The translations under genes and the position numbers were made by a program. From the NCBI GenBank assembly GCA_964528575.1, contig CAZGTQ010000391.1, forward strand, positions 1-10,022: a DNA stretch of 10,022 nt. The letters are read 5' to 3'. Of this stretch, positions 1 to 5,975 are shown one piece after another. The notes beneath the pieces were generated by a model, which did not search any database, had not been told where the DNA came from, and saw only the letters and a program-made list of their open reading frames with translations. Positions within the stretch are counted from its first letter, which is position 1; the number at the start of each line of letters is the position of its first letter. The stretch comes from CAZGTQ01 sp964528575. GTDB taxonomy: Bacteria; Planctomycetota; UBA1135; GCA-002686595.

Positions 1-24
1 ATCGCCGACGAGCGTCGCGCGCCG

Positions 25-513
25 CTACTCTCGGCCCAGGGCGGTGTAGCGCGTCGCGCGCGCCCGCCCCTCGACCTTGACCCTGCGCTCGTCGCGGAGC
101 CGGTGCAGAACGGGGCGCAGGGTGGCGGCGCTGGTTCCGAGCTCGCCGCAGATCTCCTCGGAGCGGGAGCCGGGATGCTTGCGGATGTAGGCGAGCACCC
201 GGTCCGCATCCGGCGGGGCGCCGACGCGTCGCTTCGGCGTCAGGGCCTTGCCTCCGCCCGAAGGTGCCGCACCGCTGAGCGCGAGGCAGCCGGACAGCGT
301 CGCGCGTGCTTCCATCAAGGCCGTGCGCGTCGCCGCGTCCGTGGTCTCCGCCGCGGCCTTGTCGATGGCGCGAACCGCCGCGGAGAGGTGACGCAGAGCC
401 GGGTCCTTCTTGACCTTCGCCTGGGCCGCGCGTGCCTTGACCCGCTCGATCTCGGCTTGCAGGTCGGCGATCATCTGGTCGGGCGTTCGGCGGGTGCGCT
501 TCTTGGTCGTCAT
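25..513 (-). CDS. Small DNA-binding-like protein: basic coiled coil plus winged helix
   Basis: This 162-residue protein has two visible parts. Residues 1-50 are very basic at the tip (KKRTRRT) and then form a charged amphipathic helix (QAEIERVKARAAQAK) that looks like a coiled coil; a second helical stretch follows to about 80. A Gly/Pro linker with a basic patch (about 81-101) leads to residues 102-160, which read as a winged helix: RVLAYIRKHPG, SEEICGELG, a recognition-helix-like TSAATLRPVLHRLRDE, and a wing ending in RARATRYTAL. The last part resembles MarR/ArsR-type helix-turn-helix proteins, so I infer a DNA-binding regulator or nucleoid-associated role. I do not recognise a named family. 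The start is ATG at 511-513, with no convincing Shine-Dalgarno; the stop is TAG at 25-27. It appears monocistronic. The next gene upstream on the same strand ends 112 bp away, and a possible hairpin lies between them. That this is a gene is well supported; the function is tentative. Confidence 0.85.
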   Translation of the reverse strand: MTTKKRTRRTPDQMIADLQAEIERVKARAAQAKVKKDPALRHLSAAVRAIDKAAAETTDAATRTALMEARATLSGCLALSGAAPSGGGKALTPKRRVGAPPDADRVLAYIRKHPGSRSEEICGELGTSAATLRPVLHRLRDERRVKVEGRARATRYTALGRE

Positions 514-547
514 TCTGGTCGTGGTCGGGGGGTCCGGAGGGGCGCGT

Positions 548-587
548 CAGTCTCGCGACTCGGGGCGCCGGCTTCCACGAGAGACTG
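548..587 (-). terminator. Possible hairpin downstream of the serine hydrolase gene
   Basis: CAGTCTC (548-554) is the exact reverse complement of GAGACTG (581-587). One mismatch and two further pairs extend the stem inward, and the 20-odd bases between are GC-rich. It lies about 40 bp past the stop of the minus-strand hydrolase gene and about 35 bp upstream of the next minus-strand start. It could end or attenuate that transcript. There is no T-tract, so it is not a classical intrinsic terminator. Nothing else is evident in the 514-625 gap. Confidence 0.3.
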
Positions 588-625
588 CGGATTTGCGATG
601 AGCGCCGGCCGACTCGCGGGCGGGG

Positions 626-2068
626 TCAATCCGTCGGGAGCGGGTTCGTCACACGCCGGAATCGGATGTTGCGCACGTCGCCGTCGCTCAGGCCGAACCC
701 CGTCGCCGTCCCGCTCTCGGCCATGTCGAACTCCAGCCGACGCCCACCCCAGCGGAACACGCCGTCGCCCAGCGGCTCGAGCGCGTGCGACCGGCCGCGG
801 ACCTCGAGCACGAGCGCGTCCCCGCGCACCGCGATCGGATACACGTAGTGCAGCTCGCGGCCGTAGTAGTCGCCGGCGAACGTCTCGAGCTGCTCGGGCG
901 ACAGCGCGACCGGGCCGGGCCGTTCGCGTCGCGGCCTGCGCTCGCCGCGGCCGCGGGGCGGCGGCGCGGGCTCGGTGAACCGATCCGCGAGGTACAGCTC
1001 CGCGATCCGACGCGCGAGCCGGCCGGGTCCGAACGAGCTGTCGTTCGCGAAGACGACGATCGACAGATCGTGGTCGGGGAACTGCAGATACTCCGACACG
1101 TAACCGACCGCCGCACCGTCGTGACCCAGCGTGCGCAACCCGCGGTAGCTCCCGTGCTCGATCCCGAGCGCGTAATCGAGCTCCTCGCCGTCGCTCAGTC
1201 GACCGCGCGTCAGCATCGTCGCGAGCACGTCCAGGCTCCCCGACCCGAGCCGATCGTGCCGCAGAGTGCGGTCCCACTGGAGGAAGTCCTCGACGGTCGT
1301 GACGACGCCCAGATCGCCGACGATCTCCGACAAGAGGATGTCCATCCGATAGCCGCCCCCATCGAGCGGCGAGTAGCCCCAGGCGCGGTTCGGGACGATC
1401 GCCGTCGGGTCGTCGCTGAACCGCGTGCTCGTCATCGCGAGCGGATCGAAGATGCGCGCCTTCGCGAACGCGCTCGTCTTCGTGCCGCTCACGCGGGTGA
1501 CGACCTCCGAGAGGAGGAAGTAATTCGAGTTGGAGTACGAGTGCTCCTCGCCCGGCGCGTGCACGAGCGCTTCCTGACGCGCGATCAGCTCGAGGAGCTC
1601 GCGGGGCGTGACCGGGTGCCCGCTGCCCTCGGGCTTGCCGATCAGCTCGAGCAGCGAGAGGTACTCGCGAATCCCGCTCGTGTGGTGGAGCAAGTTGCGG
1701 AGCGTGATCGGCGCACCGTAGTCGCGCAGCTCCGGCAAGTGCTCCCGTACGTCGTCGTCGAGCTCGAGCGCGCCGTCCTCGGCGAGCAGGACGATGCACA
1801 TCGCGACGAACTGCTTCGAGATCGACCCGATGCGCAGCACGGTGCGCGGCGTCAGCGGTACGCCCAGGTCGAGATTCGCGCTGCCGTAGCCGCGCGCGTG
1901 GACGAGCTCTCCGCCGCGATAGACGCCGACGACCGCGCCCGGAGCGTCGTCGCGGTCCCACTCTGCGCACAGCGCGTCGACGCGCTCGTCGCGCGCGCTC
2001 TCCTGGCCGGTGGCGAGCGGAGCCGACAGGACGCTGACGACGAGCGCAACGGCGATCGGCCGCATCAT
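626..2068 (-). CDS. Exported serine hydrolase, beta-lactamase class C / DD-peptidase fold
   Basis: This 480-residue protein is of the beta-lactamase superfamily (Pfam Beta-lactamase; AmpC, R61 DD-peptidase and esterase relatives). Residues 1-20 look like a signal peptide (hydrophobic core AVALVVSVLSAPLA before GQE), so it should act outside the cytoplasmic membrane. The three active-site motifs are present: SxxK as S82-I-S-K85 within RIGSISKQF, the YxN motif Y178-S-N180, and HxG as H316-D-G318 in LGHDGAAVGY. LLHHTSGI (126-133) is also typical of the family. The catalytic domain ends near 365. A Pro/Arg-rich linker (about 367-388) leads to a C-terminal beta-rich domain (about 390-475), like the accessory domain often attached to these enzymes. 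The substrate cannot be read from sequence: peptidoglycan peptides, D-amino-acid peptides or esters are all possible. The start is one of two adjacent ATGs (2063-2068), with GGAAGGA about 11 nt upstream; longer in-frame starts would run into the divergent operon. The gene stands alone. Confidence 0.93.
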   Translation of the reverse strand: MMRPIAVALVVSVLSAPLATGQESARDERVDALCAEWDRDDAPGAVVGVYRGGELVHARGYGSANLDLGVPLTPRTVLRIGSISKQFVAMCIVLLAEDGALELDDDVREHLPELRDYGAPITLRNLLHHTSGIREYLSLLELIGKPEGSGHPVTPRELLELIARQEALVHAPGEEHSYSNSNYFLLSEVVTRVSGTKTSAFAKARIFDPLAMTSTRFSDDPTAIVPNRAWGYSPLDGGGYRMDILLSEIVGDLGVVTTVEDFLQWDRTLRHDRLGSGSLDVLATMLTRGRLSDGEELDYALGIEHGSYRGLRTLGHDGAAVGYVSEYLQFPDHDLSIVVFANDSSFGPGRLARRIAELYLADRFTEPAPPPRGRGERRPRRERPGPVALSPEQLETFAGDYYGRELHYVYPIAVRGDALVLEVRGRSHALEPLGDGVFRWGGRRLEFDMAESGTATGFGLSDGDVRNIRFRRVTNPLPTD

Positions 2069-2180
2069 GAGCTTTTCGGTCCTTCCATCGCCTCGGCAGT
2101 GTAGCCCGAACGCCTGCGGCCGGAGGACCTCAGACGCTATGCTCCCCCGACGCCTCCCCCTCCCCCACAGGACTCTCCCC
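2069..2180. promoter_or_regulatory. Divergent intergenic region between the serine hydrolase and the Tm-1-like operon
   Basis: About 112 bp separate the minus-strand hydrolase start from the plus-strand GTG start, so promoters for both directions should lie here. Weak -10-like matches are TATGCT at 2138-2143 on plus and TACACT on minus; neither has a recognisable -35 box. GGAGGA (2122-2127) and AGGA (2169-2172) are the two Shine-Dalgarno candidates for the plus-strand gene. No operator palindrome is obvious. Confidence 0.35.
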
Positions 2181-3050
2181 GTGTTCTCCCCCCGTACCAC
2201 ACGCGAAGCCATCCTCGCGAAGCTCGCGAAGAAGCGCGCCGAGCGCCGCCCTGTCTGGATCGCGAGCGCCGGCAGCGGGCTCGTCGCGAAGCTGCTCGAG
2301 CGCGAGGGCGCCGACTGCATCAACACGTTCTCCGGCGCGCGGCTGCGCGCGAACGGCATGGGGACGATGTCGATGCTGTGGCCGATCCTCGACTCGAACA
2401 AGCAGACGCTGGACTACACGTCGCAGGACATCCTCCCCGCGCTCACCGGCGACGCGTTCGTCTGCCCGTGCCTCAACGCGAACGACCCGCTGCGCGACAT
2501 GGGCCACGTGCTCGACGAGCTGAAGGCGCGCGGCATCTGCTCCGTCTCGAACATCGGTCCGTCGATCAGCTACATCGACAAGGACAGCCAGATCCGCGCG
2601 GTGCTGACCAAGAGCGGGATCACGTTCGACAACGAGATCGAGCTCCTGCAAGTCGCGAAGGAGCGCGGCTTCGTCACCGTCGGCCTCGCGTTCGACGAGG
2701 AGGACAGTTGTCGCATGGTCTCCGAGGCGCAGCCCGACCTCTTCTGCTTCCACGCCGGCACGACCAAGGGCGGGCTGAGCGGGTACGACTCCGGCGAGAC
2801 GATCGACGAGACCGCGCGGCGCACCGAGGAGGCGAATCGCAAGCTGCGCTCGCTCTCGCCCGAGACGCTGCTCGTCGCGCACGGGGCCGCGATGGAGACG
2901 CCCGAGGACGCGCAGTACATCCTCGACCACACGTCGTGCGACGGATTCTGGACCGGCTCTTCGACCGAGCGGCTGCCGATCGAGCGCGCGGTCACCGAGA
3001 CGGCGCGCGCGTTCGCCGCGCTGCGGTTCCCCGACTCGCGCGGCAGGTGA
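2181..3050 (+). CDS. PEP-hydrolase-like TIM-barrel protein (Tm-1 C-terminal-domain family)
   Basis: This 289-residue protein matches the TIM-barrel family annotated as phosphoenolpyruvate hydrolase-like (Pfam PEP_hydrolase), also the C-terminal half of plant Tm-1. Supporting segments are the N-terminal REAILAKL helix, SAGSGLVAKLLE at 29-40, LDELKARGI at 111-119, FHAGTTKGG at 190-198, AHGAAMETPEDAQYIL at 233-248 and FWTGSSTERLPIERA at 256-270; the last two are the most diagnostic. The early loops diverge: the usual Gly-rich start and the YNSGR-type motif appear as IASAGSG and FSGARLRANG. It may therefore be a separate subgroup. It is probably cytosolic; the reaction is not established for most members. 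The start is taken as GTG 2181, with AGGA 8 nt upstream and the family similarity beginning right after it. An in-frame ATG at 2139 behind GGAGGA would add 14 low-complexity residues. It is followed after 4 bp by the UPF0261 gene, so the two are co-transcribed. Confidence 0.9.
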   Translation: MFSPRTTREAILAKLAKKRAERRPVWIASAGSGLVAKLLEREGADCINTFSGARLRANGMGTMSMLWPILDSNKQTLDYTSQDILPALTGDAFVCPCLNANDPLRDMGHVLDELKARGICSVSNIGPSISYIDKDSQIRAVLTKSGITFDNEIELLQVAKERGFVTVGLAFDEEDSCRMVSEAQPDLFCFHAGTTKGGLSGYDSGETIDETARRTEEANRKLRSLSPETLLVAHGAAMETPEDAQYILDHTSCDGFWTGSSTERLPIERAVTETARAFAALRFPDSRGR

Positions 3051-3054
3051 GCCG

Positions 3055-4290
3055 ATGACCAAGACCCTCGCCGTGCTCGCGACGCTCGACACCAAGGGCG
3101 CCGAAGCGAGCTTCCTGCGCGAGCAGATCGAGCGGCTCGGCAGCCGCGCGCTCGTCGTCGACATGGGCGTCCTCGGCACGCCCGGCGCGAGCGCGGACGT
3201 GACGCGCGAGGAGGTCGCCGCGGCCGGCGGGACTCCGCTCGACGTGCTCCTGCGGGAGCCGTCGCGCGACGTCGCCGCGCCCGTCATGGTCGCCGGCGCG
3301 ACGCGCATCCTGCGCGAGCGCGTCGACGCGGGCCCGGGCATCGAGCCGGTGCACGGCGTCCTGGGCCTCGGCGGCTTCCAGGGCACGGCCGCGTGCACGC
3401 AGGTGATGCGCGCGCTGCCGTACGGGCTGCCCAAGGTGATGGTCTCGACCGCGGCGTGCGGCGACACGTCGAGCTACGTCGGCGTGAAGGACGTCACGAT
3501 GATGTTCTCCGTGAGCGACATCCTCGGGCTCAACGCGTTCACGCGGCGGATCCTCGCGAACGCCGCGGGCGCGGTGCACGGGATGGCGCAGGTCGACCTT
3601 CCGCTCGAGCCGAGCCGCGGCGACAAGCCGCTGATCGGCATGTCGAACCTCGGCGTGCTCACCCAGGGCGCGATGAAGGCGATCGAGCTCTTCCACGAGC
3701 GCGGCTACGAGGTCGTCGTCTTCCACGCGATCGGCTCGGGCGGCCGCGCGATGGAGCAGATGATGAAAGAGGGCATCGTCGGGGCCGTCTTCGACTACGC
3801 GATGGGCGAGATCGCCGACGACGTGTTCGGCGTCCTGCGCGCCGGCGGGCCGGAACGCTTGACCGTCGCGGGCGAGCTCGGCCTGCCCCAAGTGCTCGTC
3901 CCCGGCGGCGCCGAGCACCTCGGCATCCTCGTCGAGCCGAACGCCGTGCCCGAGGCGTGGAAGGAGCACGCGTGGCTCTTCCACAGCCCCGTCGTCTTCG
4001 TCCCGCGCCTGCGCGCCGACGAGCTCGTCCGCGTCGCGCGCGAAGTCGTACGCCGGCTGCAGCACACGCGCGGCGACGCCGTGCTCATGCTCCCGACGGA
4101 CGGGACCGGCCGCTACGCGATGCCCGGCGGCCCGCTGCGCGACACGGAGAGCGACGCTGCGTTCTTCGCGGCGCTGAAGCAGGGCCTGCCGCCCAGCATC
4201 GAGGTCGTCGAGCGCGCGACGCACGCCGAGGACCCGGAGTTCGTCGCGGAGTGCGTCGAGCGCCTCATCGCGATGATCGAGGCGCGCTGA
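3055..4290 (+). CDS. UPF0261 / Tm-1-like ATP-binding domain protein
   Basis: This 411-residue protein is the full length of the UPF0261 family, which corresponds to the N-terminal half of the plant Tm-1 protein. It has two Rossmann-like lobes. The first opens with the family signature AVLATLDTKGAE at 6-17 and carries the Gly-rich loop GLGGFQGT at 104-111, then PKVMVSTAACGDTSSYVG at 126-143. The second begins at GMSNLGVLTQGAM at 195-207 and includes EVVVFHAIGSGGRAME at 219-234, FDYAMGEIADDVFG at 246-259 and the C-terminal PTDGTGRYAMPGGPLRD segment near 347-363. In plants the domain binds ATP and, in tomato, blocks a tobamovirus replicase. The bacterial role is unknown; small-molecule metabolism paired with the preceding TIM barrel is a reasonable inference. 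The ATG follows the upstream TGA by 4 bp, and its Shine-Dalgarno (AGGTGA) overlaps that stop, suggesting translational coupling. Almost every codon ends in G or C (39 of the first 40). Confidence 0.95.
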   Translation: MTKTLAVLATLDTKGAEASFLREQIERLGSRALVVDMGVLGTPGASADVTREEVAAAGGTPLDVLLREPSRDVAAPVMVAGATRILRERVDAGPGIEPVHGVLGLGGFQGTAACTQVMRALPYGLPKVMVSTAACGDTSSYVGVKDVTMMFSVSDILGLNAFTRRILANAAGAVHGMAQVDLPLEPSRGDKPLIGMSNLGVLTQGAMKAIELFHERGYEVVVFHAIGSGGRAMEQMMKEGIVGAVFDYAMGEIADDVFGVLRAGGPERLTVAGELGLPQVLVPGGAEHLGILVEPNAVPEAWKEHAWLFHSPVVFVPRLRADELVRVAREVVRRLQHTRGDAVLMLPTDGTGRYAMPGGPLRDTESDAAFFAALKQGLPPSIEVVERATHAEDPEFVAECVERLIAMIEAR

Positions 4291-4310
4291 CGAGCGCGAG
4301 CGCGCGTCAG
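4287..4310. terminator. Inverted repeat spanning two convergent stop codons
   Basis: CTGACG (4287-4292) and CGTCAG (4305-4310) are exact reverse complements. After one mismatch the stem can continue with GCG/CGC around a CGAG loop. The left arm contains the TGA of the plus-strand UPF0261 gene, and the right arm contains the complement of the TGA of the minus-strand propeller gene. It would form the same hairpin in either transcript, so a bidirectional terminator or 3'-end stabiliser is plausible. There is no T-tract on either side. Confidence 0.45.
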
Positions 4311-5908
4311 GGCAGCAGCTCGACGAGGGTCGGATTGCTGACGAGCGCGACGCTCGGCTGCCCCGTTCCGACCGCGATCAGCACGAACGCGTGCGCGACC
4401 TGGAAACCCGCCAGCGAGGCGGGCGCGCCCGGCGGGAGCGTGAACGTCGCCGTCGCTCGGCCGCTCGTGTCCAGCACGCCGAACGAGCCCGCGAGCGGCG
4501 GCGTGTTCGGCTGCGCCAGCGTGAACACCGTGTACGCGTCGACGGTGAGCGGCAGCGTGTCCTCGCCGAGCGCCAGGCCGGGCTCGATGCCGGAGACCGA
4601 ACCGAGCACGACGTACACCAGCCCGCCGGAGCCGAGCCCCGCGTCGACCAGGAGCGTCTGCACGCCGCCGGCCGCCACGGAGAGCGAGCTCACGTCCGCC
4701 GTCAGCGTCCCGTCGTACACGTAGACCGCGCCCGCGTCCGGGCCGCCGTTCGCGTCGCCGTACGCGCCGAGCAGCACTTGGCCGCCCTCGACCGTCACGT
4801 CGCAGCCGAGCGCGCTGGCCGAAACGGCGTCGCTCCCGACGAGCTTCTTCGTCTGCACCCAGCCGCCGGCGCCGCGCTCGAAGACGTAGGCCGACCCGCT
4901 GACGCCCGCGTCGAACGGCGCGCCGACGACGAGCCGCACGTCGTCCAGCGCGAGGGCCGTTCCGAAGCGCAGGAAGGGATCGGGGTCCCCGGGGAGGAGC
5001 TTCGCGGCCTGGCTCCAGCTCGTGCCCGCTCGCTCGAACACGTAGAGCGAGCCGGCGTCCGTGCCCCCGTCGTCGTCGTCGCGGGCGCTCGCGGCGGCGA
5101 CGTCGCCGCGCAACGCGACGGCGTGTCCGAGGCGATCGCCGCTCTGCGCGTCGGCGGCGACGAGCTTCGCGGTCCGTGTCCAGGGCGCGCCGGGGCCCGT
5201 CCGCTCGAAGACGTACGCCGCGCCGGCCGCGAAGCCGCCGGCGTCGTCGCCCCGCGCGCCGACCAGGAGCCGATCGCCGTCGAGCGCGACCGAGATGCCG
5301 AACGCGCCGCCGATGTTCCCATCGCCGGCGACGAGCGCCGCCGTCTGCGCCCAGCCGCCGGGCCCGCGCTCGAACACGAGGACCGCGCCCTCGTTCGTCA
5401 GGAGGCCGCCGCCGTTGGGGACGCCGAGCACCGCCGTGTCGCCTTCGATGTCGACCGCCCAGCCGGCGGCGTCGTCGACCGCGCCGACCAGCGGGACGAG
5501 CTTCGCCGTCTGCGCCCAGCCCGACGCTCCGCGCTCGAACACGTATGCGGAGCCCGAGTCGTCGCCGAACGGGTCGTCCTGTGGCGCGCCGACGAGCGCG
5601 CGGTCGCCGTCGAGCGCGACGGCGCTCCCGAAGGAGTCCCCGGGCGAGCCGTCGCCCGCGACGAGCTTCGCTTCGTGCGCCCAACCGGTGCCCGCGCGAC
5701 GCACGACGTAGGCCGAGCCGGCATCCAACGCGCCGTCGCCCGGCGCTGCGACGAGCAGCCTCGGACCGGACAGGTCGAGCGCCGAGCCGAAGACGTCGCC
5801 TGCGCTCGCGTCGGCCGCGACGATCTTCGCGAGCTCGGTCGTGCTCTGCGCCGCGCCCGCGCCGGCGCACGTGGTGACGAACAGTGCAAGGACGGCGTGT
5901 CGGATCAA
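4307..5908 (-). CDS. Secreted seven-bladed FG-GAP-like beta-propeller protein
   Basis: This 533-residue protein has a signal peptide at residues 1-20 (hydrophobic HAVLALFVTTCAGAGAA, then QS). Seven repeats follow between about 23 and 400. Each consists of a V/I-A-L-D-G-D-x-L-L-V-G-A-P-type strand, an acidic loop such as GDDAGG or DDDDGG, and a closing G-[SA]-x-[YL]-V-[FY] strand, followed by W-x-x-[TE]-A-K-L. The closing strands fall near 64, 119, 174, 229, 286, 338 and 393. Seven such repeats suggest one closed propeller, as in FG-GAP/integrin-alpha-like or VCBS domains; the acidic loops could bind calcium. Residues about 403-533 form a separate beta-rich module shared with the upstream neighbour. 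A surface or matrix role is inferred; no catalytic motif is seen. The start is TTG at 5906-5908, fixed by AAGGAGG 5 nt upstream and by the signal peptide directly after it. It lies 67 bp after its paralogue, probably in one transcript. Confidence 0.9.
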   Translation of the reverse strand: MIRHAVLALFVTTCAGAGAAQSTTELAKIVAADASAGDVFGSALDLSGPRLLVAAPGDGALDAGSAYVVRRAGTGWAHEAKLVAGDGSPGDSFGSAVALDGDRALVGAPQDDPFGDDSGSAYVFERGASGWAQTAKLVPLVGAVDDAAGWAVDIEGDTAVLGVPNGGGLLTNEGAVLVFERGPGGWAQTAALVAGDGNIGGAFGISVALDGDRLLVGARGDDAGGFAAGAAYVFERTGPGAPWTRTAKLVAADAQSGDRLGHAVALRGDVAAASARDDDDGGTDAGSLYVFERAGTSWSQAAKLLPGDPDPFLRFGTALALDDVRLVVGAPFDAGVSGSAYVFERGAGGWVQTKKLVGSDAVSASALGCDVTVEGGQVLLGAYGDANGGPDAGAVYVYDGTLTADVSSLSVAAGGVQTLLVDAGLGSGGLVYVVLGSVSGIEPGLALGEDTLPLTVDAYTVFTLAQPNTPPLAGSFGVLDTSGRATATFTLPPGAPASLAGFQVAHAFVLIAVGTGQPSVALVSNPTLVELLP

Positions 5909-5913
5909 GGCGC

Positions 5914-5920
5914 CCTCCTT
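5914..5920 (-). promoter_or_regulatory. Strong Shine-Dalgarno that fixes a TTG start
   Basis: On the minus strand this reads AAGGAGG and is followed by a 5-nt spacer and TTG. It matches the anti-Shine-Dalgarno almost perfectly, so the rare start codon is paired with the strongest ribosome-binding site seen in the window. No ATG occurs nearby at the expected signal-peptide position. Confidence 0.75.
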
Positions 5921-5975
5921 CCGCGGCGGCGCGCTCTCGACCCTACACCATACCCCGACCCGCGGGAACGCAGCC

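Noticed and set aside
785..2104. Plus-strand open frame opposite the serine hydrolase
   Set aside because: It is a shadow of a gene with all catalytic motifs; its composition is low-complexity Arg/Glu/Asp/Val.
2139..2180. ATG at 2139 as start of the TIM-barrel gene
   Set aside because: It has a GGAGGA 11 nt upstream and cannot be excluded. It adds only a Pro/Leu/Arg-rich tail outside the family and overlaps a -10-like TATGCT, so GTG 2181 with its better-spaced site was preferred.
2069..2401. N-terminal extension of the serine hydrolase upstream of 2068
   Set aside because: It would overlap the divergent operon and bury the signal peptide inside the protein.
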